Positions 13,279 to 23,613 of a stretch of DNA of 64,000 nucleotides are shown here, one piece after another (within the stretch, counting starts at the first letter, position 1; every line of letters starts with the position of its first letter). The position numbers and the translations under genes are program-made. Where the stretch lies: assembly GCF_003355475.1 (NCBI RefSeq), contig NZ_CP031356.1:1116001-1180000 (forward strand). The letters are read 5' to 3'. The DNA comes from Brachybacterium saurashtrense. GTDB taxonomy: Bacteria > Actinomycetota > Actinomycetes > Actinomycetales > Dermabacteraceae. The notes below the pieces were generated by a model. That model saw only the letters and a program-made list of their open reading frames with translations. It was not told the origin of the DNA and did not search any database.

Positions 13279-14828
13279 GGTCGCCTCCAGGTACGCCCGT
13301 CACGGGCGAGCATCTCGTGCGCGGTGTCGGGGCCCCAGGTGCCGGGGCGGTAGGGGGACGGGTCCAGGTGCTCGGCCCAGAACGCGGTGATGGGGTCGAG
13401 GATCTGCCAGGAGAGCTCGACCTCCTTCTGCCGCGGGAACAGGGGCGGATCGCCCAGGAGCATGTCCAGGATCAGGCGCTCGTAGGCCTCCGGGGACTCC
13501 TCGGTGAAGTTCATGCCGTAGGAGAAGTCCATGGTCACGTCGCGCACCTCCATCTGGGTGCCGGGCACCTTGGAGCCGAAGCGCATCGTGACGCCCTCGT
13601 CCGGCTGGACGCGGATCACGATCGCGTTCTGGCCGAGATCCGCGGTGTCGGTGGAGTTGAAGGGCAGGAACGGTGCGCGCTTGAAGACCACCGCGATCTC
13701 GGTGACACGGCGGCCCAGGCGCTTGCCCGCGCGGAGGTAGAAGGGCACGCCCGCCCAGCGCCGGGTGGCGATGTCCAGGCGCATCGCGGCGAAGGTCTCC
13801 GTGGTGGAGTCGGCGGGGATGCCGTCCTCCTCGATGTACGGGCGCACCTGCTCGCCGCCCTGCCATCCGCCCACGTACTGGCCGCGCGCGGTGTGGAGGG
13901 AGAGGTCCTCGGGCAGCTGCACCGCGGAGAGCACCTTCTCCTTCTCGGCGCGCAGATCCTTGGCGCGGAAGCTGAGCGGCTCCTCCATCGCGGTGAGCGC
14001 GAGGAGCTGCAGCAGGTGGTTCTGGATGACGTCCCGGGCGGTGCCGATGCCGTCGTAGTACCCGGCGCGGGACCCGATGCCGATGTCCTCGGCCATCGTG
14101 ATCTGCACGTGGTCGACGTAGCTCGCGTTCCAGATCGGCTCGTACAGCTGGTTCGAGAAGCGCAGCGCGAGGATGTTCTGCACCGTCTCCTTGCCCAGGT
14201 AGTGGTCGATGCGGAAGACGTCCTCGGGCCGGAAGGCCTGCTCCACCACGTCGTTGAGCTCACGGGCGGAGGCGAGGTCGTGGCCGAAGGGCTTCTCGAT
14301 CACCGCGCGGCGCCAGGAGCCGTCCCGCGGGGTGTTCAGGCCGGAGTTCGCCAGCTGCGTGAGCACTTGCGGGAAGGCGTCCGGCGGGATGGAGAGGTAG
14401 AAGGCGTGGTTGCCGCCGGTGCCGCGGGTGCGGTCCAGCTCGCCGACGACCTCGGTGAGCCGCTCGAAGGCGGCGGTGTCGTCGAAGGTGCCGGTGACGA
14501 AGCGGAGCCCCCCGCGCAGCTGTTCGAAGACGCTCTCGTCGAACCCGGTGCGGGAGTGCTCGGAGACGCTCGTGCGCACGTAGTCGGCGAAGTCGTCGTC
14601 CGACCAGTCGCGGCGGCCGAAGCCGACCAGTCCGAAGCTGGGCGGCAGCAGACCGCGGTGGGTGAGGTCGTAGATCGCCGGGAGGAGCTTCTTGCGGGCG
14701 AGGTCTCCGGTGACGCCGAACATCACCATCGAGCCGGGACCGGCGATCAGCGGGAGGCGCCGGTCCCGGGGGTCGCGCAGCGGATTGGGCGCGTCCGTCC
14801 CGGTGAGGAGGCGGGGGGAGTCTGTCAC
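13275..14828 (-). CDS. zwf: Glucose-6-phosphate 1-dehydrogenase
   Basis: The enzyme catalyses the first step of the oxidative pentose-phosphate pathway, yielding NADPH. The 517-residue protein has the NADP-binding GVTGDLARKKLLPA near the N-terminus, EKPFGHDLASA and the catalytic RIDHYLGKE. The GTG start (at 14828) has AAAGGA upstream and gives the expected N-terminus; the much longer open frame beyond it is a shadow through tal. Transcribed after tal with a strong hairpin between, and overlapping the OpcA-Pgl gene by 4 nt, which suits the need for OpcA in Zwf assembly. Confidence 0.96.
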   Translation of the reverse strand: MTDSPRLLTGTDAPNPLRDPRDRRLPLIAGPGSMVMFGVTGDLARKKLLPAIYDLTHRGLLPPSFGLVGFGRRDWSDDDFADYVRTSVSEHSRTGFDESVFEQLRGGLRFVTGTFDDTAAFERLTEVVGELDRTRGTGGNHAFYLSIPPDAFPQVLTQLANSGLNTPRDGSWRRAVIEKPFGHDLASARELNDVVEQAFRPEDVFRIDHYLGKETVQNILALRFSNQLYEPIWNASYVDHVQITMAEDIGIGSRAGYYDGIGTARDVIQNHLLQLLALTAMEEPLSFRAKDLRAEKEKVLSAVQLPEDLSLHTARGQYVGGWQGGEQVRPYIEEDGIPADSTTETFAAMRLDIATRRWAGVPFYLRAGKRLGRRVTEIAVVFKRAPFLPFNSTDTADLGQNAIVIRVQPDEGVTMRFGSKVPGTQMEVRDVTMDFSYGMNFTEESPEAYERLILDMLLGDPPLFPRQKEVELSWQILDPITAFWAEHLDPSPYRPGTWGPDTAHEMLARDGRTWRRP

Positions 14829-14853
14829 GTTCGTCCTTTCTCGGACAGAGGTC

Positions 14854-14889
14854 GGGGCGGGCGGTGCGACGCGGCGCACCGCCCGCCCC
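14854..14889 (-). terminator. Hairpin between tal and zwf
   Basis: A perfect 15-bp G+C stem (14854-14868 with 14875-14889) and 6-nt loop lies in the 68-nt gap between the tal stop and the zwf start. It can partially terminate after tal, setting a lower level of zwf-opcA-pgl. Confidence 0.65.
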
Positions 14890-14896
14890 CGCGGGG

Positions 14897-16012
14897 TCAG
14901 GCGCGGGCCGACTCGACCGAGGCCGAGACCGTCTCGAGCAGCTCGTTCCAGGCCTTCTCGAACTTCTCCACGCCCTCGCGCTCGAGCACGGCGAAGACGT
15001 CGACGAGGTCCACGCCCGCGCCCTCGACGCGCTCGAGCACGGACTGGGCGGAGGTGGCGATCTCCGCGTTCAGGGAGGCCTTCGGCGCGGAGTGGTCGGC
15101 CGCGGCCTCGAGCGTCTTCTCCGGCATGGTGTTGACCGAGGGATCCGCGACCAGGTGGTCGACGTAGAGGGTGTCGGAGTACTCGGGGTTCTTCACGCCG
15201 GTGGAAGCCCACAGCGCCCGCTGCACGTTCGCGCCCTGGGCCTTCAGGGCCTCGAAGCGCTCCCCGGAGAAGGCCTCCAGGTAGGCGCCGAAGGCCACCT
15301 GGGCGTTGGCCACGCCGGCCTGGCCGCGCAGCGCGCTCGCGTCCTCGCCGCCGAGGGACTCGAGGCGGGAGTCGATCTCGGAGTCCACGCGCGAGACGAA
15401 GAACGAGGCGACGGAGTGGATCGTGGACAGATCCTTCCCGGCGGCCGCGGCCTTCTCGAGCCCGGCGAGGTAGGCGTCGATGACGGCCTCGTAGCGCTCC
15501 ACGGAGAAGATCAGGGTGACGTTGACGCTGATCCCCGCGGCGATCACGGCGGTGATGGCGGGCAGGCCCTCGAGGGTGGCCGGGATCTTGATCATCACGT
15601 TCTCGCGGCCCACGACCTCGAAGAGGTGCTCGGCCTGGGCGATGGTCTTCTCGGTCTCGTGGGCGAGGCGGGGATCCACCTCGATGCTCACCCGGCCGTC
15701 GTAGCCGTGGCTGCCGGCATGGACGTCGGCGAGGAGATCGGCGGCGCGGCGCACGTCGTCGGTGGTGAGCATCTCGACGATCGCGTCGACGTCCGTGCCC
15801 TCGCCGGCGAGGCGGGCGATGTCCTCGTCGTACTCGGAGCGGCCGGAGATCGCCGCCTGGAAGATCGAGGGGTTCGTGGTCACGCCCACGACGTTGCAGG
15901 TGTCGATGAGCTCCTTCAGGCTGCCGGAGTCCATCCGCTCCCGGGAGAGGTCGTCGAGCCAGATCGAGACTCCGGCGTCGGAGAGGGCCTGGGTGTTGGC
16001 GTTCTGTGCCAT
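14897..16012 (-). CDS. tal: Transaldolase
   Basis: The enzyme moves a dihydroxyacetone unit between sugar phosphates in the non-oxidative pentose-phosphate pathway. The 371-residue barrel protein has [14 protein letters not shown] near the N-terminus and [14 protein letters not shown] carrying the Schiff-base lysine, typical of the TalAB actinobacterial subfamily. The ATG at 16012 has GGAAGGAACGAC before it. It follows tkt with an intervening hairpin. Confidence 0.96.
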   Translation of the reverse strand: MAQNANTQALSDAGVSIWLDDLSRERMDSGSLKELIDTCNVVGVTTNPSIFQAAISGRSEYDEDIARLAGEGTDVDAIVEMLTTDDVRRAADLLADVHAGSHGYDGRVSIEVDPRLAHETEKTIAQAEHLFEVVGRENVMIKIPATLEGLPAITAVIAAGISVNVTLIFSVERYEAVIDAYLAGLEKAAAAGKDLSTIHSVASFFVSRVDSEIDSRLESLGGEDASALRGQAGVANAQVAFGAYLEAFSGERFEALKAQGANVQRALWASTGVKNPEYSDTLYVDHLVADPSVNTMPEKTLEAAADHSAPKASLNAEIATSAQSVLERVEGAGVDLVDVFAVLEREGVEKFEKAWNELLETVSASVESARA

Positions 16013-16135
16013 GTCGTTCCTTCCGGGCGCGGAGCGCCCTGTGTCGAACCGGTGACTGTCGGGGGAACGCCCGTGGGCGCCCGATCCTTCCACGATGTGG
16101 TGTCGGGAACGCCGCGAGGCGGGAGGGGCGGAGGA

Positions 16136-16169
16136 GTGCGGGGCAGGGCCGGCCGGCCCTGCCCCGCAC
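16136..16169 (-). terminator. Palindromic hairpin between tkt and tal
   Basis: A perfect 34-nt palindrome (16136-16152 with 16153-16169) begins 7 nt after the tkt stop. It is very G+C rich and has no T-tract. It probably protects or terminates the tkt message, leaving a 123-nt leader before tal that shows nothing else clear. Confidence 0.7.
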
Positions 16170-16175
16170 GGGTGC

Positions 16176-18275
16176 TCACGCGCCGGCGGCGGCGAGGGAC
16201 TCCTTGGCGGCCTCGACCACGGCCTCGGCCGTGAAGCCGTACTCGCGGAAGAGGGTCTTGGCATCGGCGGAGGCGCCGTAGTGCTCGAGGGACACGGCAC
16301 GGCCGTGCGCACCCAGGAAGCGGTGCCACGGCATCGCGATGCCAGCCTCGACCGAGACGCGGGCGGTCACGGAGGCGGGGAGCACGGACTCCCGGTACTC
16401 CTCGGACTGCTCGTCGAACCACTCCACCGAGGGCATCGAGACCAGACGGGTGGGGGTGCCCTCCGCCTCGAGCCGCTTCTGCGCCTCGGCGGCGTACTGC
16501 ACCTCGGAGCCGGTGGCGATGAGGATGACCTCGGGGGCGCCGGTGGAGGCGTCCCTCATGACGTAGCCGCCCTGGGAGAGGTTCTCCGCCCCCGCGTACT
16601 CGGTGCGGTCGAAGGTGGGCATCGCCTGACGGGACAGGATCAGGCCCACGGGCCCGCTGTCGCGCTCGAGGGTCGCCTTCCAGGCCTGGGCGGTCTCGTT
16701 GGCGTCCGCCGGGCGCACGATCGAGAGGTTCGGGATCGCCCGGTAGGCGGCGAGGTGCTCGACGGGCTGATGGGTGGGGCCGTCCTCGCCCAGGCCGATC
16801 GAGTCGTGGGTCCACACGTAGGTGGCCGGGGTCTTCATCAGGGAGGCGAGGCGCACGGCGCCGCGCATGTAGTCCGCGAACTGGAAGAAGGTGCCGCCGT
16901 AGGGGCGGGTGAGCCCGTGCAGCGAGATGCCGGAGAGGATCGCGCCCATGCCGTGCTCGCGGATCCCGAAGTGCAGGGTGCGGCCGTACTGGTCGCCCGC
17001 GAACTCGGAGGAGCTCAGCTCCGCCGGCAGGAAGGACGGCTCGCCCTTCATGGTGGTGTTGTTGGAGCCGGCGAGGTCGGCGGAGCCGCCCCACAGCTCG
17101 GGCATGACCGCGGCGAGGTCGGCGAGCACCTTGCCGGAGGCGGCGCGGGTGGCGAGGCCCTTCTCGTCGGCCTCGAAGGTGGGGAACGCCTCGGCGAAGC
17201 CGTCCGGCAGCTCACGGGCGAGCAGACGGTCCAGCAGGGCGGCCCTGTCCGCGTTCGCGGAGCGCCAGGCCTGGTAGCCCTGCTCCCAGTCGGCGCGCAC
17301 GGCGGCGGCGCGCTCGGCGAGGCCGCGGGTGTGGGCGAGCACGTCCTCGTCGACCTGGAAGGTCTGCTCCGGGTCGAAGCCGACGGCCTTCTTCAGGCCC
17401 GCGACGCCCTCGGGGCCCAGCTTCGCGCCGTGCACGGAGTGGGAGCCGGCCAGCTCCGGGATCGGCCAGCCGATCACGGTGCGCAGGCGGATGAAGGTGG
17501 GCTTGTCGGTGACCTTCTGGCCCTCGAGGATCGCGTCCTTCAGCGCGGCGACGTCCTCGGCGTAGCCGGTGCCGCCGTTCGTCCAGTCCACGGTGCGCAC
17601 GTCCCAACCGTAGGCCTCGTAGCGCGCGGCGGTGTCCTCGGTGAAGGCGATGGAGGTGTCGCCCTCGATGGAGATCTCGTTGTCGTCCCACAGCACGATG
17701 AGGTTGCCGAGCTGCTGGGTTCCGGCCAGGGAGCTCGCCTCGGAGGAGACGCCCTCCTGCAGGTCGCCGTCGGAGGCGATCACGTAGGTGAAGTGGTCGA
17801 AGGGGCTCTCGCCCGGCGCGGCGTCCGGGTCCAGCAGGCCGCGCTCGCGGCGCTGCGCCATCGCCATGCCCACGGCGGAGGAGATGCCCTGGCCGAGCGG
17901 GCCTGTGGTGATCTCCACGCCCCGGGTGTGGAAGTTCTCGGGGTGGCCCGGGGTCTTCGAGCCCCAGGTGCGCAGCTCCTCGATGTCCTTCTTCTCGAGG
18001 CCGAAGCCGCCCAGGAACAGCTGGATGTACTGGGTCAGGCTCGAGTGCCCGGCCGAGAGCACGAACCGGTCGCGGCCCAGCCACGTCGGGTCCGTCGGGT
18101 CGTGGCGCATCAGGTCCTGGTAGAGGAGATAGGCCGCGGGAGCGAGGCTCACCGCGGTCCCGGGGTGACCGTTGCCGACCTTCTCCACCGCGTCGGCGGC
18201 GAGCACGCGGACGGTGTCGACCGCCCGCTCGTCCAGCTCGGTCCAGCCCTCGGGGGCCTTGAAGTTCTCCGTCAT
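16176..18275 (-). CDS. tkt: Transketolase
   Basis: This thiamine-diphosphate enzyme transfers two-carbon units in the non-oxidative pentose-phosphate pathway. The 699-residue product shows [18 protein letters not shown] and [11 protein letters not shown] near the N-terminus, [15 protein letters not shown], the ThDP motif (ASDGDLQEG...DDNEISIEG) and the pyrimidine-domain [14 protein letters not shown] with the catalytic Glu. ATG is preceded by AAAGGAAGC. It leads the tkt-tal-zwf-opcA/pgl cluster and is divergent from ctaB. Confidence 0.97.
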   Translation of the reverse strand: MTENFKAPEGWTELDERAVDTVRVLAADAVEKVGNGHPGTAVSLAPAAYLLYQDLMRHDPTDPTWLGRDRFVLSAGHSSLTQYIQLFLGGFGLEKKDIEELRTWGSKTPGHPENFHTRGVEITTGPLGQGISSAVGMAMAQRRERGLLDPDAAPGESPFDHFTYVIASDGDLQEGVSSEASSLAGTQQLGNLIVLWDDNEISIEGDTSIAFTEDTAARYEAYGWDVRTVDWTNGGTGYAEDVAALKDAILEGQKVTDKPTFIRLRTVIGWPIPELAGSHSVHGAKLGPEGVAGLKKAVGFDPEQTFQVDEDVLAHTRGLAERAAAVRADWEQGYQAWRSANADRAALLDRLLARELPDGFAEAFPTFEADEKGLATRAASGKVLADLAAVMPELWGGSADLAGSNNTTMKGEPSFLPAELSSSEFAGDQYGRTLHFGIREHGMGAILSGISLHGLTRPYGGTFFQFADYMRGAVRLASLMKTPATYVWTHDSIGLGEDGPTHQPVEHLAAYRAIPNLSIVRPADANETAQAWKATLERDSGPVGLILSRQAMPTFDRTEYAGAENLSQGGYVMRDASTGAPEVILIATGSEVQYAAEAQKRLEAEGTPTRLVSMPSVEWFDEQSEEYRESVLPASVTARVSVEAGIAMPWHRFLGAHGRAVSLEHYGASADAKTLFREYGFTAEAVVEAAKESLAAAGA

Positions 18276-18584
18276 GTCGGGTGCTTCCTTTCACCGGGGT
18301 GCGACCGCTGCGGCCGCCGGGATCGACAGGCCCCACCACGGAGGAGGGCGCCGACGCAGAGGCGGCGCACGGCATCCTGGGCGAGGCGACGTCGCCCACC
18401 TTAGTCGTGCGGCCGGTCGCGACGGGAGTCCGTCCACCCTGTTGCCGCACCCCGGGGAGGGGGAGTCGTGCCGTGCGGTGCGGGGAGTCACCCCGTGTCG
18501 AGGTGCCGACGGCGCAGGGCGCCCCCTAGACTGGTGGGGATCTCACGACGACTGCGTCGTGCTCAGGAGGAAGGACGGTGGGCG
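18276..18584. other. Gene-free divergent region between tkt and ctaB
   Basis: This 309-nt stretch separates divergent starts. On the plus strand TAGACT (18527-18532) is a good -10 for ctaB, giving a leader of about 45 nt that ends in AGGAGGAAGGA. On the minus strand TAAGGT (18398-18403) is a possible -10 for tkt with a leader near 115 nt. I see no open frame with a convincing start and no clear operator or riboswitch. Confidence 0.5.
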
Positions 18585-19535
18585 GTGACCGCCACCCAGG
18601 GACCGACGGTACGGAACTCGGGCCGCGACGGCGAGCGGGCCCCTCGGTCCGTGGGCGCCGTGCTCCGCGGATACGTGGCGCTGACCAAGCCGCGGATCAT
18701 CGAGCTGCTGCTGATCACCACGATCCCCACGATGTTCCTCGCCGCCGGGGGCTTCCCGTCCCCGTGGCTGATCCTCACCACCATGATCGGCGGGTACCTT
18801 GCCGCCGGCGGTGCGAACGCGCTGAACATGTACCTCGACCGCGACATCGACGCGAAGATGAAGCGCACCCGCAACCGGCCGCTGGTCACGGGGGAGATCT
18901 CCCCGCGCGCGGGGCTCGTGTTCGGCATCGCGCTCTCGCTCGTCTCGGCGGTCTGGCTGGGCCTGCTGGTGAACTGGATGTCCGCCGCCCTCGCCGTGGG
19001 CGCGATCCTGCTGTACGTGGTCTTCTACACGATGATCCTCAAGCGTCGCACCAGCCAGAACATCGTCTGGGGCGGCGTGGCCGGCTGCATGCCGGTGCTG
19101 ATCGGCTGGTCGTCCGTGACCGGGACGGTCTCCTGGACGGCCGTGCTGCTGTTCGCGGTGATCTTCTTCTGGACGCCGCCGCACTACTGGCCGCTCGCGG
19201 AGAAGTTCTCCCGCGACTACGCCGAGGCCGGGGTGCCGATGCTGCCGGTGGTGGCCTCCCGCCGCAGCGTGTCGCGGCAGATGATCCTGCACACCGCGCT
19301 GATGATCGCGGCGAGCCTCGCGATCATCCCGCTCGGGGCGACGGGCTGGGTGTACGGCGTGGGCGCCGTCGCCTCCGGCGCCTGGTTTGGCTTCCTGGTG
19401 GTGCGCTACGCGATGCGCGTGCACCGGGGCCTGAGCGGGAAGGCGCTGGGGCCGATGGTGGTCTTCCACGGCTCGATCACCTACCTCACGGTCCTGTTCG
19501 TCGCCCTCGCGATCGATCCCTTCGTCACGCTGTGA
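18585..19535 (+). CDS. ctaB: Protoheme IX farnesyltransferase (heme O synthase)
   Basis: This UbiA-family membrane prenyltransferase adds a farnesyl group to protoheme, making heme O for terminal oxidases. The 316-residue protein has the prenyl-diphosphate motif [20 protein letters not shown] and the second conserved loop near [23 protein letters not shown], with 8-9 hydrophobic segments. I chose GTG at 18585, in frame, with AAGGA 9 nt upstream; earlier in-frame starts would lie before the candidate promoter. Its position next to tkt is conserved in actinobacteria. No ctaA is in the window. Its stop overlaps xerD by 4 nt. Confidence 0.94.
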   Translation: MTATQGPTVRNSGRDGERAPRSVGAVLRGYVALTKPRIIELLLITTIPTMFLAAGGFPSPWLILTTMIGGYLAAGGANALNMYLDRDIDAKMKRTRNRPLVTGEISPRAGLVFGIALSLVSAVWLGLLVNWMSAALAVGAILLYVVFYTMILKRRTSQNIVWGGVAGCMPVLIGWSSVTGTVSWTAVLLFAVIFFWTPPHYWPLAEKFSRDYAEAGVPMLPVVASRRSVSRQMILHTALMIAASLAIIPLGATGWVYGVGAVASGAWFGFLVVRYAMRVHRGLSGKALGPMVVFHGSITYLTVLFVALAIDPFVTL

Positions 19536-20530
19536 CGTCGCGCGGCGCCGCCCACCCCGTCCCGGGGCCGGCGCTGCGCGCCGGCGACGAACGGCTGCTC
19601 GAGCAGTATCTCGGCCACCTCCGCGTGGAGCGCGGGTTGAGCGCCAACACGCTCGCGGCGTACCGGCGGGACCTGCGCCGCTATCTCGCGGACCTCGCCC
19701 GGCAGGAGATCGACCCCGCCGCGGTGCGCCCCGAGCAGCTGGGGGCCTGGCTGCAGGCGCTGCGCACCGGGTCGGACGGCGGCAGCGCCCTCTCCGCGAG
19801 CTCGGCCGCGCGCTCCCTGGCGGCCGTGCGGGGACTGCACGCCTTCCTCGACGCCGAACGGGTCTCCACCACGGGCGACCCCGCCCGTCAGGTGCCCGCG
19901 CCCACGCTCCCGCGCCGGCTCCCGCATCCGCTGTCGATCGCCCAGGTGGAGGCGCTGCTCGAGGCGGCGGGCAGGCCGGGCACCGGAAGGGACTCCACCG
20001 CCCGTGCGCTGCGGGACCGGGCGCTGCTGGAGGTGCTCTACGGGCTCGGGGCGCGCATCACGGAGGCCACCGGCCTCGACGTGGACGACCTCGACGCCCG
20101 GGAGCGGGCGGCGGTGCTGCGGGGCAAGGGGGACAAGCACCGGGTGGTCCCGGTGGGCCGGTACGCGCTGGAGGCGCTGGACGCCTATCTGACCCGCGGC
20201 CGGCCCGTGCTCGCGGCCCACGGTCCCGGCACCCCGGCGGTGTTCCTCGGCGCGCGCGGCACGCGGCTCACCCGGCAGGCGGCGTGGCAGGTGGTGCAGC
20301 GTGCGGCCGAGGAGGCGGCGCTGGAGGACGTGCCGGAGCCGATCAGCCCCCACACCCTGCGGCACTCCTACGCCACGCATCTGCTGCACGGCGGGGCGGA
20401 CGTGCGGGCGGTGCAGGAGCTGCTGGGGCACGCCTCGGTGACCACCACCCAGCTGTACACCCAGGTCACGGTCGACTCGCTGCGGGAGATCCATGCCGGT
20501 GCCCACCCTCGCGCCCGGCGAGGGGCTTAG
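19532..20530 (+). CDS. xerD: Tyrosine recombinase XerD
   Basis: XerD acts with XerC at dif to resolve chromosome dimers. The 332-residue product has an N-terminal SAM-like core-binding domain ([22 protein letters not shown]) and a catalytic domain with Arg175 (ARITEATGL), the GKGDKHR lysine hairpin, [12 protein letters not shown] (His274, Arg277), LGH (His300) and nucleophile Tyr309 (TTQLYTQV). A native XerD rather than an element integrase: length, position and lack of neighbouring attachment repeats fit the core gene. The GTG start overlaps the ctaB stop. Its TAG stop is also part of the TAGACT element upstream of parA. Confidence 0.93.
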   Translation: MTSRGAAHPVPGPALRAGDERLLEQYLGHLRVERGLSANTLAAYRRDLRRYLADLARQEIDPAAVRPEQLGAWLQALRTGSDGGSALSASSAARSLAAVRGLHAFLDAERVSTTGDPARQVPAPTLPRRLPHPLSIAQVEALLEAAGRPGTGRDSTARALRDRALLEVLYGLGARITEATGLDVDDLDARERAAVLRGKGDKHRVVPVGRYALEALDAYLTRGRPVLAAHGPGTPAVFLGARGTRLTRQAAWQVVQRAAEEAALEDVPEPISPHTLRHSYATHLLHGGADVRAVQELLGHASVTTTQLYTQVTVDSLREIHAGAHPRARRGA

Positions 20531-20533
20531 ACT
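20528..20533 (+). promoter_or_regulatory. Candidate -10 for parA, overlapping the xerD stop
   Basis: TAGACT includes the xerD TAG stop codon. A start near 20540 would give parA a leader of about 165 nt with no obvious structure. Confidence 0.45.
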
Positions 20534-20703
20534 TGTCCGGCACGACGTCGCGGCCCGGCCCGACCGGTCGCGAACGCCCTGCGCGAGACGACGACGGCAT
20601 GCACCATCCGGCTCTGCCCGGGCTGGGACCGGAGACCGTCCGCCCGAGTGGGGGCGCCCGGCATGCCGCGCACAGAACCCGACGCCGACGACAGGACACC
20701 GAC

Positions 20704-21576
20704 GTGAGCCCGACCTCCTCCCAGCAGCTGGACATCGACCTCGGCCCCACCGGCCGCCCGATGCCGGAGCTCCCGGAGCCGGCCCCGCTGGACGGTCACG
20801 GACCCGCACGGATCATCTCCATGGTCAATCAGAAGGGCGGCGTGGGGAAGACGACCAGCGTCATCAACCTGGGCGCGGCCCTGGCGGAGCTGGGCCGGAA
20901 GGTGCTGCTGGTGGACCTCGACCCGCAGGGCGCGCTGAGCGCCGGCACCGGGGTGAACCCGTACGAGCTCGACGTGACCGTCTACAACCTGCTGATGGAG
21001 CGCGGGCACGACGTGCGCACCGTCATCCAGGAGACCCACACCGAGAACCTCGACGTGCTCCCGGCGAACATCGACCTCTCCGCCGCGGAGGTCACCCTGG
21101 TCAACGAGGTGGCGCGCGAGATGGCGCTGGCGCGGGTGCTGCGCCCGGTGGCGGACGACTACGACGTGATCATCATCGACTGCCAGCCCTCGCTGGGCCT
21201 GCTCACCGTCAACGCGCTGGCCGCCAGCCACGGCGTGATCATCCCGCTGGAGGCCGAGTACTTCGCGCTGCGCGGCGTGGCGCTGCTGGTGGAGACCATC
21301 GAGAAGGTGCAGGACCGCATCAACCCGCGCCTGGAGCTGGACGGGATCCTCATCACCATGTTCGATCCCCGCACGCTGCACGCCCGCGAGGTCTGCCAGC
21401 GGGTGGTCGAGGCGTTCCCGGACCAGGTCTTCCACACCACCATCAACCGCACCGTGAAGTTCCCGGACGCCTCCGTGGCCGCGGAGCCGATCATCTCCTT
21501 CGCCACCTCCAACAAGGGCGCCGCCGCGTACCGTCAGCTCGCCCGCGAGCTGATCTCCCGCGGCGCCGCGGCCTGA
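20704..21576 (+). CDS. ParA-family ATPase (chromosomal, xerD-linked)
   Basis: This is a Walker-type partition ATPase of 290 residues with the deviant P-loop KGGVGKTTSVINL, the LLVDLDPQGALSAGTG segment and DVIIIDCQPSLGLLTVNAL (switch II). No parB is adjacent. In actinobacteria this ParA-like gene typically sits between xerD and scpA-scpB-rluB, distinct from the origin-linked parAB pair; its exact role is unclear. Here scpA and scpB are missing and rluB follows directly (TGATG overlap). The GTG at 20704 has AGGA upstream; the first 35 residues before MVNQKGG are a variable acidic/proline-rich extension. Confidence 0.9.
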   Translation: MSPTSSQQLDIDLGPTGRPMPELPEPAPLDGHGPARIISMVNQKGGVGKTTSVINLGAALAELGRKVLLVDLDPQGALSAGTGVNPYELDVTVYNLLMERGHDVRTVIQETHTENLDVLPANIDLSAAEVTLVNEVAREMALARVLRPVADDYDVIIIDCQPSLGLLTVNALAASHGVIIPLEAEYFALRGVALLVETIEKVQDRINPRLELDGILITMFDPRTLHAREVCQRVVEAFPDQVFHTTINRTVKFPDASVAAEPIISFATSNKGAAAYRQLARELISRGAAA

Positions 21577-22487
21577 TGGCCGCCCGCACGCCCGGCTCCC
21601 GCGGCCGGGGCGACGGCGCACGGGGGAGCGGCGGGCGTCCTGCGCGTCGGCGCAGCGCCTTCACCCCGCCGAAGCAGGTGCGCCTGCGCGACGGGGAGGG
21701 AGGGGCGCGCCCCGGCCCGTCGACCGCCGACGGCGAGACGCCCGAGGTCCACCACGAGGGCGGCGAACGGCTGCAGAAGGTGCTCGCCCGGGCCGGCTTC
21801 GGCTCGCGCCGCGCGTGCGAGGCCCTGATCTCTTCCGGTCGCGTGCGGGTCGACGGCGAGGTGGTCCTCGAGCAGGGGGTGCGCATCGACCCCGCCGCCC
21901 AGGTGATCCACGTGGACGGGCGCCGCCTGCAGCTCGACGACACCAAGCTCACCGTGGTGCTGAACAAGCCCCGCCGGGTGGTCTCCGCGATGAGCGACCC
22001 CGAGGGTCGGCGCGACCTCACCGAGTTCACCGCCGAGTACCCCCAGCGCCTCTACCACGTGGGCCGGCTGGACTACGAGACCGAGGGCCTGCTGCTGCTG
22101 ACCAATGACGGCGAGCTCGCCCACCGGCTCACCCACCCCCGCTTCGAGGTGGACAAGACCTACGTGTGCCGCTTCGACGCGCCCGGAGGCCCGCCCCGCG
22201 GCCTGGTGAAGGCCCTGCGCGAGGGCGTGGAGCTGGAGGACGGGCCCGCCCGCGCCGATCGCGCGCGGGTGCTCGCGCAGAACGGCCGGGAGGCGGTGGT
22301 GGAGGTGACCCTGCACGAAGGCCGCAACCGGATCGTGCGCCGCATGTTCTCCTCCCAGGGCTTCGAGCTCACCTCCCTCATGCGCACCCGCATCGGTCCG
22401 GTCCTGCTGGGGGACCTGCCCTCCGGGCAGACCCGTGAGCTGACCGGCCGCGAGCTCGGTACCCTGATGGCGGAGGTGGGTCTGTGA
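21576..22487 (+). CDS. rluB: 23S rRNA pseudouridine synthase, RluB/RsuA family
   Basis: The protein isomerises uridine in ribosomal RNA (RluB subtype, probably 23S helix 89). After a basic disordered tail of about 65 residues (RGRGDGARGSGGRPARRR) comes an S4 domain (RLQKVLARAGFGSRRACEALI...GRVRVDGEVV) and the catalytic core with VGRLDYETEGLLLLTNDGEL, whose Asp is the nucleophile. C-terminal GRNRIVRRMF is typical. 303 residues. The ATG overlaps the parA stop and the stop overlaps tyrA (GTGA), so parA-rluB-tyrA are coupled. Confidence 0.93.
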   Translation: MAARTPGSRGRGDGARGSGGRPARRRSAFTPPKQVRLRDGEGGARPGPSTADGETPEVHHEGGERLQKVLARAGFGSRRACEALISSGRVRVDGEVVLEQGVRIDPAAQVIHVDGRRLQLDDTKLTVVLNKPRRVVSAMSDPEGRRDLTEFTAEYPQRLYHVGRLDYETEGLLLLTNDGELAHRLTHPRFEVDKTYVCRFDAPGGPPRGLVKALREGVELEDGPARADRARVLAQNGREAVVEVTLHEGRNRIVRRMFSSQGFELTSLMRTRIGPVLLGDLPSGQTRELTGRELGTLMAEVGL

Positions 22488-23593
22488 GCACGCTGGTGCC
22501 CTCGCCGGTGCGGATCATCGGCACCGGGCTGATCGGCGGCTCGCTGGGCATGGCCCTGCGCCGCGCCGGCGTGGAGGTACAGGTGGAGGACGTCTCCCCG
22601 GGCACCGCGGCGCTGGCCGTGGAGCTGGGAGCGGGCACCCTTCCGGGACCGGACGCCCCCGATCCCGCCCTGGTGCTGGTCGCCGCCCCGCCGGACGTCG
22701 CCGCCGCCCTGCTGGACCGCGCCCTGCGCACCTGGCCCGAGGCGCTGGTCGCGGACGTCGCGAGCGTGAAGAGCACCGTCCTGGACGGGCTGCGCGGCCG
22801 GGCGCGCGAGGAGGACCTTCCCCGCTACATCGGCGCGCACCCGATGGCGGGCCGGGAGATCTCCGGCGTGATCGCCGCCCGGGCGGACCTCTTCCAGGGC
22901 CGCCCCTTCGTGGTGGTCCCGCACGAGGGCACGGACCCGCGCGCCGTCAGCGCCCTGCGCGGCCTCGCCACCGAGATCGGCTCCGTGCCCACCACGATGG
23001 ACGCCGCCGCGCACGACGCCGCCGTCGCCCACGTCTCCCACGTCCCGCAGGTGATGGCGAGCCTGCTGGCCGCGACCCTGCTGCACCCCACCGAGGCGGC
23101 CCTCGGCCTCGCCGGGCAGGGGCTGCGCGACACCACCCGCATCGCGGACTCCGATCCGCGGCTGTGGGTGGAGATCCTGGGCGCGAACGCCGGCGCCGTC
23201 GCGGAGGTGCTCGGCGCGGTGCGGGGGCAGATGGACGAGGTGTTGGTGGCGCTGGAGACGCTGCGAGGCGATCCGGACCCGGGCACCGGTTCGCGACGCG
23301 CCCTCGCCGAGATGGTCGCCGCCGGCAATCGGGGAGTGCGCCGCATCCCCGGCAAGCACGGCGGCGCCACCGACGCCTTCGCGACCGTGGTGGTGCTGGT
23401 CCCGGACCGGCCCGGGGAGCTCGCACGGCTCCTCACCGAGATCGGGCAGATCGGCGTGAACCTCGAGGACCTGCGGCTGGAGCACGAGCTCGGCCGCGAG
23501 GTGGGCCTCGCGCACGTCGCGATCGACGCCGCCCGTGAGGACCTGCTCACGCGGGAGCTCGCCGCGCGCGGGTGGAGGGTCGCGGACGCCTGA
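22484..23593 (+). CDS. tyrA: Prephenate dehydrogenase with C-terminal ACT domain
   Basis: The enzyme makes 4-hydroxyphenylpyruvate for tyrosine synthesis. The 369-residue product starts with the NAD(P)-binding [16 protein letters not shown], has VADVASVKS and the substrate-binding [12 protein letters not shown], then the dimerisation helices, and ends in an ACT domain ([25 protein letters not shown]) of the type used for feedback control. GTG start overlaps the rluB stop. The gene position between rluB and cmk is widespread in actinobacteria. Confidence 0.93.
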   Translation: MSTLVPSPVRIIGTGLIGGSLGMALRRAGVEVQVEDVSPGTAALAVELGAGTLPGPDAPDPALVLVAAPPDVAAALLDRALRTWPEALVADVASVKSTVLDGLRGRAREEDLPRYIGAHPMAGREISGVIAARADLFQGRPFVVVPHEGTDPRAVSALRGLATEIGSVPTTMDAAAHDAAVAHVSHVPQVMASLLAATLLHPTEAALGLAGQGLRDTTRIADSDPRLWVEILGANAGAVAEVLGAVRGQMDEVLVALETLRGDPDPGTGSRRALAEMVAAGNRGVRRIPGKHGGATDAFATVVVLVPDRPGELARLLTEIGQIGVNLEDLRLEHELGREVGLAHVAIDAAREDLLTRELAARGWRVADA

Positions 23594-23601
23594 GCGCCCC
23601 G

Positions 23602-23607
23602 TATCCT
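23602..23607 (+). promoter_or_regulatory. -10 element for a probably leaderless cmk-der
   Basis: TATCCT ends 6 nt before the ATG at 23614, so transcription should begin at or next to the start codon. There is no Shine-Dalgarno sequence closer than this. Confidence 0.55.
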
Positions 23608-23613
23608 TGCAGG

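Noticed and set aside
19532-20530. Tyrosine recombinase as a mobile-element integrase
   Set aside because: Length, motifs and its ctaB-xerD-parA setting fit core XerD; no attachment repeats or phage genes are near.
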